In this document: positions 1-10,918 of the stretch, in pieces
Numbering within the stretch: the first letter of the stretch is position 1
How the letters are laid out: each line of letters starts with the position of its first letter
Program-made: the position numbers and the translations under genes
The notes under the pieces: model-generated
Database searches by the model: none
Told to the model about the DNA's origin: nothing
What the model saw: only the letters and a program-made list of their open reading frames with translations
NCBI GenBank assembly: GCA_947652115.1
Contig: OX393568.1
Coordinates: forward strand, 9,042,887-9,106,886
Length of the DNA stretch: 64,000 nt
Origin: Blastomussa wellsi
Lineage: Eukaryota > Cnidaria > Anthozoa > Scleractinia > Plerogyridae
Direction of reading: 5' to 3'

Positions 1-1802
1 CAAAAATTGCGATAACACAAGGAGTCGGTTCATTAAACAATAATTACGACGTAAATCCACATTCAAAAGTGCAATATTTACTTTACCCTGGTGTTCCGAA
101 GAGTGCTTGAATTTTCTCAGAAAGTCCACGGCTGCGTTGTATCAAAGCCACAATGAAAGTTTTTCATTTCTTGGCTTTCCCTTATCGACATTTAGTTTGT
201 CTTTGCTCCGCCTGAAGAATCATTTTAGCATTTCCATGTCATAACTGTGTTCTTAAGGTGGCTCCGTAGTTATTACGAGCGAATTCGTCATTTCCAAACT
301 TTGCGTCATAACTTTGACGGCTTCAGCGCGATGGCAATGAAACTTTGGCAAAACTTTCTCCTATCATTCAGTAAAAATATAATTATATTTGATTTAACTG
401 ATGAAAAATATTTTGATGGACCTACCCTCTTGAAAAAAATCGCATCCAGCAAAAAATTTTGCTGATAAATTTTTGCTAAACTTCTAGAATCAGCACGTAT
501 TAACTTAATACATATCATAGCCACGTTTCAAGAAAATCGTTGGAGCAGAATTGCGGAAATCTCATGGTCTCTTATATTCAGCTTTATCGTTGTTTTTATA
601 TTTTCTGTACTTGATGCTCTTTGACGAAACGAGCCACGAACCCAAATTTCTGTGAGAAGCCTCGCCAATGCTTGCTAAGTCAGTGCGAAGCCGATTGTCG
701 ATCGTCCAACTGTTAAAGGTATTCGCTAGTTCTGTAAACATAAAATGGTCGTTAACCTCCTCACACCTTCAAAGTTGCCTTTTACAATATTTTTCGAAAA
801 CTATACCCCAATTTTATGTCATATTTCCTCCGTATGAATTTCAAGATATTACAATACTTTTGCCTCGACTTTTGTTGCTTTGCCATGCTGCGAATTTGAG
901 AATTGCAGTTGGTATTGTAACACACTCTGCGATAGGCTCGATTACCAGCCGCTGTTCGGGAACCGGAGCCCGCGCTCCTCCCCGAACTCACGGCTGGACG
1001 CGTGAGAATGCCATTGTTGATTTCCGCCAATCAGGAGGTCGCCTGCTCAAATCGAGCAGGCTACGAAGGCCGCATAAATTATTTCTTCAAAGTAGATTTT
1101 CAGAATGACGGATGCGAAGGAGTGATTTGGTTTGGCGTGTGATCGTATTTTGAAGCGCTTTAAGTCGAGAAAATGAAAGATCCACAGAGAAATATAACAA
1201 GATGAGATTTCTGTTTGATACTTTTAGTATTTGTGGTTGGTTTTAGACCGTAGCCCATGGTGATCGTTTTTGGCAATTCCACACTTTTCCTCCCCGACTC
1301 GTACCTAGTAACAATTGCTTGAAATATTAAAAGAACAATTTAGCTATCACGTTGTTTGAATCGATGACCGAAGAAAGGCCTTTTGCGGCCTTCACTCTTC
1401 CTTGATCTGCTGCATGGCGAAGAGATTTTGTTCGACGCGACAACGCTGGGCGCTTTTCTATTATTCGTTTCAAACTTTTCCTTCGACTGGCGATGAATAG
1501 TTTTTGTATCTTCTCGGAGCTTTTCAAAGAGCTTTGACTTTTCGATGGCAACATCGAAATAAGAGCAAGAACAAGTTGCTGGTATTGGCGCGTGTGTACA
1601 TTTAGGCTTGCTTTTCGAGTCCTAATTCACATCCGGTGACATCTGAGAATGCATTAATTATTTGTTTTTCAAATACGTCACAGACATGGATGGCCGCTCA
1701 CGCGTCCAGCCGTCTCTTCTCGGGGAGGAACGAAGACCGGACTCGAGAGAGCGGCGGAAATCGAGCCTAACTCTGCGACTGATCTGTGGCAAAGCAGACG
1801 AG
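1..1802. other. No gene recognised
   Basis: Short frames only. A GC-richer block at 935-1070 (CTCCCCGAACTCACGGCTGG) recurs inverted at about 1680-1770, indicating repeat-derived sequence. Confidence 0.5.
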
Positions 1803-2068
1803 CAGTTTTGTTTATGTAATTTTGAATACGAAATTAGCACGTGCGGCAGAATTCGCACCTTTATAAGGGGGCGGCAGAGATATACAACAATATCACAATT
1901 TAAAAGTGTGTTAAAAACATCAAGGCAAACAAAAGAAAATCCTCGTCTACCCTCTCCTCCTGGGGTTGTCAGCGCGCATATCACTGACGCCCCCTTATAA
2001 AGGTGTGAATTATTTGGATAACTGCCGCATGTGCTCATTTGGTATTCAAAATTACATAAACAAAACTG
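1803..2068. repeat. Foldback element, 70-90-bp arms
   Basis: Arms start CAGTTTTGTTTATGTAATTT on each strand and run to TTATAAGGGGGCG, enclosing an interior of roughly 100 bp. Confidence 0.75.
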
Positions 2069-2173
2069 ATGCTGATTGGTTATATTTTCACATGTGAAGA
2101 AAGCTATACGCGAAGCTGATTGGACGTATCGCTTTCCTCGCATGTCAAAATATAGCAAATATGTATATGTATT

Positions 2174-2277
2174 AGGACTACATGCTGTCCGATTTGGAAA
2201 TAATTGGATGATAAATTTGGCAGTCCGAGGAATTTTTTGAATCCAATTATTTTCAAATTGGCCAAGCATATAGTCCT
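2174..2277. repeat. Short foldback element
   Basis: Arms AGGACTACATGCTG...AATAATTGGA and their inverse AGGACTATATGCTT...AATAATTGGA. Confidence 0.6.
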
Positions 2278-2668
2278 GTTACCTATTAATTATATAGCAT
2301 CCAAAAATATATGAACACGACAAATGTTTCATCCTCCAAACTAGTTTTTCTTGACAATTAATTGGTTGATGGGGGGTATCCAGATTTTTCTTAAATTGGA
2401 CAGTTTGAGCAAAAACTGTCCAATTTATTTTAAATTTGGACAGTTGGTAAAAATTATTAAAAAATGAATCTGTTGACAATAATTCTATTGCAAGGTTTAT
2501 TGCCTAAAATTGTTGTTATGTATATAATAAAGTCATTCATTGTTCTATTTATTTGCCGTTTTTATTTGTAGAGCGTTTTTAACACACACTTTTTTTTCAA
2601 GAACCTCACGCCATCCTGACAATTATAAAACTTAAAAAGACGCCACAATTAAATTACACACATCATTT

Positions 2669-2848
2669 AGGGCGCGTTTGTTTGGGATATTCCGGAATAA
2701 GAATATATTCCGGCTATTCTGCCCCTGGGAGCAGAACAGCCGGAATGGAAATCCAGGTATTCCGGAATGAGAATAGCTCCCAAACAAACGCTTACTCGCA
2801 TTATTCCAATTATTCTTATTCCGGATTGATCCCAAACGAACGCGCCCT
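2669..2848. repeat. MITE with AGGGCGCGTTTGTTTGGGAT ends
   Basis: The ends are AGGGCGCGTTTGTTTGGGAT and its near-perfect inverse; the interior has repeated ATTCCGGAAT palindromes. Confidence 0.75.
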
Positions 2849-2940
2849 TAGGGTGCGTTTCTTTGGAGTGATTCGGGTCAGGATCACTGATCTGAGATCA
2901 CTCGAGCAAAGATCATCCCAATTAAAGGAACGCAACCTTA
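2849..2940. repeat. Second short foldback element abutting the first
   Basis: Arms TAGGGTGCGTTTCTTTGG and, inverted at the far end, TAAGGTTGCGTTCCTTTAAT. Directly adjoins the MITE at 2669-2848. Confidence 0.55.
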
Positions 2941-3002
2941 GTGCCTTCCCAGTCATTTGAATGTAGCTATCGCTTGTAATAAAATGTTGTGTAGAACGCT
3001 GT

Positions 3003-5116
3003 TCAAAGCCGTTCCTCTGATTCACGAAACACCAGTGGCATCGAGTGTTCTTGCTCCAACAATCGAAAACGTTCTTCTTTGTTAGTCCTGTTCGTCATTA
3101 GCAATATGTCGCTCTCGATTCTGCAAAGCCTGTCAGATGAGGATGAACACTTTCTTGCGGCTAATCTTTGTCTCCTACACTTAAAAATCACTGGCACAGC
3201 GATAATGATGAATAGCAATAAAATACCACCAAGAATGGGAAGAAGTAATGCTAACACCATGTTCTCTGCAAAGAGTCAACAAAGTCAGATCTTAATTAAT
3301 AGGTAGTGTGAATATCATATAGTACAAAATGCAAAAGAGATGACTTTTAACACGATGGAGAGGCTTTTTAAACTTGATAAACAGAGGCTCTTCTTTTCGG
3401 GGCGAATTCTTACTTACAGTGCGACTACTGTAACCGGGGTCACCCAGACAAAGTTAACCAATCACAAAGCAGAACGGAAACAATAGATTTCAGCAATTTT
3501 TTAACTTCAGCCAATGAAATGTCGAGTACAGAACAATGAAATTTCAACTTGCTCGTTCGCCAAGAAAACAGCTCGATACAAACTTTGGCTGTATGGCACT
3601 GAGTTTTCAACTAATTTCGATTGCAGCCCTTTTGAACTTGAGTTCTTGTGACAGCAACATTTGGAAGGTAAATATTAGTGATGTTTATGAAAGAGAAGTT
3701 CGAAACAGGGAAAGAAACGCCGTGCCGTTTGTCTCAACTGTGCGTGGCGGAATTCGCTCGTGACAATGTCAAGTTTTCTCTTCTCTACGGCATCAAATGG
3801 AGTTTTGGTAGCACCATTTGGAAAATAAATTCTGAACTGCCTAACGTACCAGTGAAAGCGACGGTCATAGTTTAGTCAAAGTGCGTGGCGTATTCAGTTG
3901 CAAACAACCGCGAAAACACGGCTTGTTCGCCGGCGTGATAAATTTAGTTTTCTGCGCTGTCGGATCGTTGAGTTCTACCTATCGAAAGCGTTAATAGACG
4001 GCTGCATGCAGGCTAGCGTATCGGCCGTATACATCCAAAGTTTCGGCAATTCAGCGAGTTTGAATAAGCACGCACAAAAAATGCTTTGTGATCGGTTAAC
4101 TTTGTCTGGGTGACCGCGGTAACAGTTGCCGCACTGTAATTAGGACTCGCCGGGAAAATCAACCAAATCTTTCCTTTCTTCTTTAACTACGACCTACTAC
4201 GAACTCCAAGTTAAAATTTGATAATGAAATTCATGATTGATGAGAAATACGAAATTTTCCTACAAATCATCTTAACAAAAAGCAAGACTAATTTTTAAAA
4301 TTACTGTAAATCACTACTTTAACAAAGGCCTTCGATTACCTTCGTTCGATTCTACGCCAATAATTTCAGTAATCTTATTAGTAAAGGTACATGCATGTCA
4401 AACCCTTCGATGGACTTGCATCCCATCCAGGGGGGGTGGGAGGAGTAGAAATACTCCTAGTCGCTTCATTCTACAGAAACCGGGATAGCCTTCCGCGGCC
4501 GATATAGGCCATTAGGCTTGTACGAAGACTCACCTTACTATTTGTATCTCCGGCACATTTTCCCTGAATGTTACTCTGATCAAAACCTTTAACGACTTTA
4601 AGCGATTAAAATAGTTTGCGTCTCAGTGTTTTCAGCTGATTGCAGATTTGAATAAGCTTCGCTTCCCTTCCACAGAGTGAGAGAATAGATAGAGATAGAG
4701 ACAGAGAATCGGAAGAAAAACCTCGTAATTATAATGAGCACAGCACCCCGCCATACCTGTGCTTAACATAGCCTCAAATCCAAAAGAGCCATTGTTCGAT
4801 CTGCTGCTTGACTTGAATCTGATCAACAACGCGTTTCCTGTTGAGAAGAAACTAGGCGGCCTCTGGCTGGCGCAAAACCTGCCAATCATTCTGCTAGCAT
4901 TACGTGCACCATCGTACACCTCCAAAATGTCACAGTGGAATGATGTATTACAGGTTCTGCTGGCACATTCACCGAGCTTAAACATGTAAAATGTTACCTT
5001 GATTCTGTATCTATATGGTGCGATAACCGCCCAGGCACATTCAACACCAGGTGGGTACGATTTCGGAAAGTTAGGACTCCTTATCACATCACTAAGGACA
5101 TCGGTCAAGTCTACTT
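3003..5116 (-). CDS. CUB-domain single-pass membrane protein, last two coding exons (5' part not found)
   Basis: Two exons are supported. Exon 5116-4757 (120 codons, phase 1 at both ends) follows a tttttag acceptor and ends at an ACAG|gtatgg donor. It encodes one CUB domain: VDLTD start, SPNFPKSYPPG motif, W-A-V-I-A-P strand, a C..C pair then CDILEVYDGA, and an FKSSSRSNNGSFGFEA end. Exon 3265-3003 follows a tttgcag acceptor in matching phase and encodes EN, a strongly hydrophobic segment of about 23 residues (VLALLLPILGGILLLFIIIA), a stop-transfer CRRQR and a roughly 55-residue charged cytoplasmic tail ending at TGA 3003-3005. Domain order, exon phases and tail placement match the plus-strand gene at 10919-18329, so the two are paralogues lying head to head. 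By analogy a first CUB exon and a signal-peptide exon should lie above 5116, but I could not recognise them up to 10.9 kb. They may be lost, very diverged or disrupted by the inserted repeats. Likely a cell-surface protein; ligand unknown. Confidence 0.75.
3417..4136. mobile_element. Tc1/mariner-like non-autonomous element
   Basis: Ends CAGTGCG...CGCACTG flanked by TA on both sides, with about 50-bp inverted repeats that include GGTCACCCAGACAAAGTTAA. The 720-bp interior has no transposase. TA target and CAGTG start fit Tc1-type elements. It lies in the intron between the two visible exons of the minus-strand CUB gene. Confidence 0.7.
4400..4530 (+). mobile_element. SINE 3' portion
   Basis: Carries GATGGACTTGCATCCCATCC, AGTAGAAATACTCCTAGTCG and AAACCGGGATAGCC, the body and tail of the same SINE family without the tRNA-like head. 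It lies in the intron of the minus-strand CUB gene. Confidence 0.65.
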
Positions 5117-5666
5117 CTAAAAAAGAAAGAAGAAACAAGTTCAGAAACACAAACTACTGCACAGGGGCGCGCGGATCGAGCACTAACTTCCAATTATACT
5201 GTGGGGGACGTACGTACTGATTCTAGTACTCTCACTGATGAAGGAGGATATACAAGTGCGACTTAATTTTAAATGGTGGAGAATGGAAAGGAATATTTAT
5301 CAAACGGAAGCACTCCTAGGGTAGGTATCGAGCTTTAGGGTAAAAATCGTATATTTTTATAAGAGTTTCAAGAAATGACCACCATCGCCTGCCTTCTTGG
5401 TCATTATAAACGACTATGCGCCAAACGTGGTGCTGTGGAGACAAACCCCAGCATCAACAGGTAAACAGATACCCAGGGACAGGAGGTGGGGCGCTCTCTA
5501 AAGTGAACTACTGGACCTATACGCGAAAACAGTACATATTCCAGACTGGAGGGACATAAAAGGGTCGGGTTTTCACGAGATGGAGCATACAAAGGGTAGG
5601 AAAACTGGCTTTCAGGTATTTAACTTTTCAAAACACCTCGAACAGTCCATTCATTTAATGTTACAG

Positions 5667-7825
5667 ATAACCTTTTTGGGTGCCTTTCGGAACATGTTTT
5701 GTACGCGCATAATTTTCGTTTAAACCATGGCCAACTATATATCAAAAAACTTGGAAATTTGTAGCTTCGGTTAGCGCGCGCGAGCCTTCAAACTTGAAAT
5801 CGTTGATGTTCACGTCACTGAATTACCCGCCTCCGCATTATCTCTTACAACAAGACAAACTGCACCATAGATCAGTCAATCACAACTTGATAGGCCACCA
5901 AAGTTTCTCTACAGTAATGACTCTCTGGAGCGTATACACGTGACGTCATCGATTTCTAAAATCCAAAACCAAAGAGCCACCAAACTTTTTATACTCATCA
6001 GGCATAAAATGTGCATAAGATGTGCTAAATTGATATCTGTGTACAACTTTTCAGCTCAACAGCGTCCTTCGTTTGGAAACCAACGCATTTTGAATTTCAG
6101 AGTTATGGTGGTGCGTGACATAACGTTGCGATCATACATACATACATACATACTTTATTGACTTTCCCCAAGGGGGCTTTTCAAAGACAATATTAAAAAA
6201 TATATATATTCCTGTTTACAATTAAAATTAAGAATGAATAAAATAAGGTTCTAAAAAGATTATAAAAATATATATAAATATAAAAATTACAATTCTTTAA
6301 GTAGTTTAGTCCTCAGGCGATTTTTAAAAACAGTGACTGAATCACACAGTTTAAGAGAATAATCTAAAGAATTCCATAAGTTAACTATTCTATAATGAAA
6401 GGTTCTTTGGCCGGTAGCGGTTTTAAAAAGTGGGATGTTTAACAATTGTGAGTTTCTGGTGCTATGACCGCTCACCTCGGCTCGCTTTAAAAATTTTGAA
6501 GACAGGTATTCAGGGGCGTGGCCTGTCATACATTTAAAGGCCATTGTGGCACTTCGGTAATATAGCTGGTTTGCTACAGGTAGCCAACTGAGCTCTTTAC
6601 GAATGGGCGTAATATGGTCATATTTGCGCGCACCGCTCACAATGCGGCAAGCGAAGTTTTGCACAGCCTGCAGTTTGTTAATGTTACACTTCGATGTGTT
6701 TGCCCATACATTAGAACAATAAAATAATTTACTAAAAACTAAAGAGTTAATAATCATCAGGAGTGTACGTTTGTCAAAAACATGCTTGACGCGGTTTATT
6801 TGACCGAGGTGGGACATGCATGAAGAAGCGGTTTTAATTATGTGTTCATCGTAAGTTAAATTAGAATCCAAAATCACGCCCAGGTCTTTAGCAGTGTCTG
6901 TAGGGACGATGTCCTTTCCCATAAAGTCTCCGGGGAGGGGGAGAATTAAAAATCCGGGAGGGAGCGCGGGACATTCATCGCGAACTCTGAATTCCCTTCT
7001 CCCCAGCCTCCACGCGCTTTCTTTTCACCTCTCCCTATTCCCCTTCCCGAAAATGAAAGAGGCCTCTGCGGAGGAGAGAGCTTATCTCGCGAGTTTTAGC
7101 CATTTGAGAAGTTTACGTATTAGGAAAAGTGCTTATATAAATATTTGTTTGTTCAGTACAGGTAATCAGTCGCCTAGATAACCAAAGTAAATTCCGGATG
7201 TTTACGCTATTTCCGGCCGCCATATTGATCTTCCACTGAAGTACACCAATATGGCTGCTCCATACTGGGCTCTGTAAGTTTGTGCGGAACATTTCGACGA
7301 ATATCTGAAATTTGGAATAACGTAAACACCTGAAACTTGGAGAAGTGTATTCTTTATTTATCTTCTATAATATCACAATTTCTTGACTCTGTCCACTGAA
7401 TAGCTTTCGATTTATATTTTGCTGCATACGCTCAATGTATCCAATTGGTTTCTGAGAAAATCGGCTCGGAAGTTGGCCGAAAAGAAATTTTCGTTTCGCG
7501 GCACGCAAATAGGTGTCACAGTAGAAATATTTCGCATATTTTTAAAGCCCGACACATTTTTTGTAGCCTATCAAGAGCTGATTGATATTGTGAAGTTTGT
7601 TTAGTTGTAAGAGATATATTGCGGAGGCGAGTAACTCAGTGAAGTGAACATCGACGGTTTCAAGTTCGAAGGCTTGCGCGCGCTAACCGAAGTTATAAAG
7701 TTCAAAGATTTTTATTCATGGATTCTACATTTTATAACTTTTCCATGGATATATAGTTAGCCATGGTTTCACTGAAAATGACGCGCGTACGAAACATTTT
7801 CTTAAAGGCACCCGAAAAAAGGTAT
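5667..7825. mobile_element. Large inverted-repeat structure enclosing a LINE fragment
   Basis: About 250 bp or more at 5667-5930 recurs inverted at about 7560-7825 (shared blocks CGGTTAGCGCGCGC, GATGTTCAC, CTCGCCTCCGCA). The LINE fragment 6133-6922 lies between the arms. It occupies intergenic space between the two CUB genes. Confidence 0.65.
6133..6922 (-). mobile_element. CR1/L2-type LINE, 5'-truncated reverse-transcriptase C-terminus
   Basis: Frame 6922-6287 encodes about 211 residues ending KLLKEL*: KDLGVILDSNLTYDEHI, then a run with SKLFYCSNVWAN, LQAVQNFACRIVSG, LSWLPVANQL, then NLWNSLDYSLK. These are standard markers of the C-terminal part of non-LTR reverse transcriptases (DLGVxxD, QNxAxR, LxWLPVxxR, WNxLP). 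The reverse-transcriptase catalytic core is missing. The 3' end is a (TATG)n tail on the minus strand at about 6137-6160, next to an AATAAAG-like signal. It sits between the arms of the large inverted repeat 5667-7825. Confidence 0.85.
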
Positions 7826-8566
7826 ATGAAAGGTGTACCTGTTCTGTCAAAAATGGTATATTAAAGGCCAAGGGTTTAGACCTGGACATAGCTGTTTTGG
7901 ATCTCTACAGGGAACACTGCAGCGTTCGCTTTACCATTTTATGGAGAAATTATACTGGAAACAGCTATGTACAGGAGAGGATATCTCCGGTTTATATTCC
8001 TTTACTAACCTGTAGTGGACTCCAAGGAACATTGGAAAACTGAAACCCAAATAAAACCAAAAAATTATTTCATTATTACATTGAATATAAATATTTCTTC
8101 TGGTATGCAGTCTCTACAGATCATTAGCTGGCGTATGGTCAAATATTTTTAATTAGTAAAAATCTACTACTATACTAATGCAAATGCCGTAATCTGATTG
8201 GCTGAGCTATTGCACACTATCAGCCATTAGAGTGCAGTGGGTGAAGGTCGTCTTCCAAATGGCGACTTCTTCGCGCTTTAGCGAAGTTTCGAAGGAAGAT
8301 TTAGAACTTATTCACCGACACACGATTCGTTTATTATGGTTTTTACTAAAACAATTAGATTATTCGCTCTCGATTTCTATGAGGTTATAGTTGATCACCT
8401 CACGCCGCCCTATCACCAACTATCACCTCACGCCGCCCCTGACTGGTGTATTTTTTGGTATTTATAGATTTTATAAAGTAGTTTATTCCTGAACAGCCAT
8501 AATTCTGTGCGTGTTATGTTTTCTAGTATTTGGGGGAAAATAATTCACGTCCGTCTGAATGTAGCC

Positions 8567-8787
8567 AATAGGCCATTTTACAGTTCTGTGCTTAGTTACC
8601 AAGCCTTTGAGTGGAATTGAGGCTGAAGGTGACCTTGCATAGATACAAACCCCTTGCTTTTGATATGTAAATCGTTTTGTTGTTATGCTAAATAGCTTCT
8701 GGTCTCTATCATGACAAGGTCACCCTGAGCCTCACTTTCATACAGAGGCCTGGTTACATTTCACAGAACTGTAAAATGGACTATTAG
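8567..8787. repeat. Foldback element
   Basis: Arms AATAGGCCATTTTACAGTTC (left) and AATAGTCCATTTTACAGTTC (right, inverted), continuing to AGGTGACCTTG. Confidence 0.75.
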
Positions 8788-8852
8788 AAGATACGGCAAT
8801 TATTGGCAATGCAGTAGACTGATTATTTTCAAAAGTTTTGCTTGGTGCGTCT

Positions 8853-8883
<31 letters not shown>

Positions 8884-8990
8884 GACTTTATTAAAGTGTC
8901 AGAGTATTTAGCTTTATACAAACTATTTGCGGACACTTTTAGTATGACTTTCTCCGTGTTTACATAGCCTCATCTTAACACTCAGGGGTT
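8853..8990 (-). mobile_element. LINE 3'-end remnant with (ATC)n tail
   Basis: A (GAT)n run is followed by GAAGACTTTATTAAAGTGTC, the same layout (microsatellite then CTTTATT) as the 3' end of the LINE at 6133. No coding part is visible. Confidence 0.4.
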
Positions 8991-9502
8991 TGGAAGAATT
9001 CGCAGTTAATTATGCAATGTTGAAATTTGCGAGAAGAATACTGCGTACCGGTAATCCAACTGAGTGAACTGAGCAATGCTTCCCATTCAACAACCTCGCT
9101 GTGACCGTGTATTAGTCGCACAGTTCTCGATTGTTCAGTTTCCCCCCGGGTTCAGTTTTCCCAATGCACCAGTCATTTGAAAGGGCAAACCGGGGGGTTA
9201 TCACTTCGTTTTCACTCGATTTAGGTTCCCCGTAGTCGAGGAATGCACCTTTTCTCACGGTCAGAAAGGGGCGGAGGGCGATGCTTTGCTGTTGTTATTG
9301 GTGGTTTTCACGTCACGCCAGTATCACGCAAGTTTCACGCACGTAAGAAATAAAATCGCTTACCATTCAATAAATTGAGTCAATAAATTGAAATATCGTA
9401 GAAGACTAACAAATAAACAACGTGCCAAAGTTTCGGAGCTGAAAACAGGCCAGCAGATATATGTTTAAAGATGACTTTTATCTGATGAAGTTGAAAACTC
9501 AA

Positions 9503-9640
9503 TTTTTTTAATTTTAGTTTTTTCTGACGTCTCGTGAAAACCAAGAATTCACACTATGGACGGGGTAACATTTTTTTTAATTTTAGTTTTTTCTGACGTC
9601 TCGTGAAAACCAAGAATTCACACTATGGACAGGGTCACAT
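9503..9640. repeat. 69-bp direct tandem duplication
   Basis: Two head-to-tail copies containing TCTGACGTCTCGTGAAAACC and TTCACACTATGGAC, differing at a few bases near the end. Confidence 0.9.
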
Positions 9641-10918
9641 TTCGCAACCTTGTCGGAGATTTCACTTCAAATAGTTCTACGGCATTCCCGTTATAAGGGC
9701 AGTTATTTCCCCACCTCTAAGTCTAAACGTTCTTTTTTGGCGACACAAGTCATGGGTTATTGGCTACTGAAGGGAAGGGCCAGAGCAGTTCGGCTGAGTC
9801 TATTTTGTACATGTTTTGGCGTTGTGTTCAATAGTTGCTAGTGGGTCTATTACATGGAAATTGCTTATTGTCTCAATCACAACTCACCTCCAAGAAACAT
9901 CACAAGGAACGGCGCACAATTCCCGGAAGAAAGCATTATTTTAGCTGCTTGCATCCATAAAGACCCTGAACCGCCACGCCAGTCACGCGGCGACAATAAT
10001 ATGGCGACAATAATATAACAGATATTTCCCCGGGAGATATTCGGTCGTTTCAGGCAACCACTGCAACCAAAGAGTGAGGCTAGAAAGTTCTGACCTCAAG
10101 GAATGAATGTCGATTATGTAAACTGCAACAAACAAAAAGTATTAAAGCTGACTGAACTCATTCGTTCATTATTTGCTTTCCCATCAAGCTAAATAACCGT
10201 CTCACGCCGACAAGTCCTTTGGGTTTCGTCACGCGTGTGACGAAGTAATGGGAGGACAATTTGAAAATCGCGGGAGGGGAGGGACAATTCTCAAAAAAAA
10301 ATGCCTGCAAAGGAAAATTGTCAAGAAAAAAATTCATACAAGCAGATCACCATCGAAAGAAAAATCCTTCCGTGTCCAAAACAAATTCCTGCAGACAATT
10401 TGGACTAAAAAAATCCACCGTCCCGCGATTTCTAATGGTCCACCCCGAAGGGATGCACCACTAGACAATGTGAAGGGAGAGTCCAAAAACAAAAAATATC
10501 CTGCAAAGCAACAAAATCATGAAAATCCCTGCATTGCAAAGGAACCAAAAGAATAACCTGCATGGGTTGAAAAAAAAATGTGTTTCCAGAAAATCAAACC
10601 CACGCGAGAGCGAGCGCGAAGCGCGAGAGCTCGACTTCTTTTCATTGCTGGAAAACGAATCAAATAGCGCCAGGGTCAACTGCCGAACCGGAAACGAGAA
10701 GCGAACGACTTTGAGATATGTTCTGTATGCCATATCCTTACCAGCGTGCATCATGGGAAGAAAGCCCGGTGAGCAAAGCTGATTTGTCAATAATTACAAA
10801 CATTTTCACGCTAGCTCCCCAACTACAGTGTGCACGATCGACGGACAAGATATATCTGCCAGTTCGGTGACGATTGCAGCTTACTGAGGAAGTCTACACT
10901 TCACACGCTGTAAACGAC

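Larger units (their letters stand above)
7826..10918. other. Intergenic, repeat-rich; divergent 5' side of the two CUB genes
   Basis: Apart from the repeats listed I see no exon. A block around 8195-8290 (TCTTCGCGCTTTAGCGAAGT) is shared with about 14690-14740, marking a dispersed repeat. 10245-10560 is A-rich with a repeated TCCTGCAAAG/CCTGCAAAGG motif. Confidence 0.5.

Noticed and set aside
10461..10790. 109-codon minus-strand frame with a hydrophobic stretch (FWFLCNAGIFMILLLCRIFF)
   Set aside because: Considered as a signal exon of the minus-strand CUB gene. The hydrophobicity comes from an A-rich low-complexity repeat read in reverse, with no splice context or CUB sequence following.
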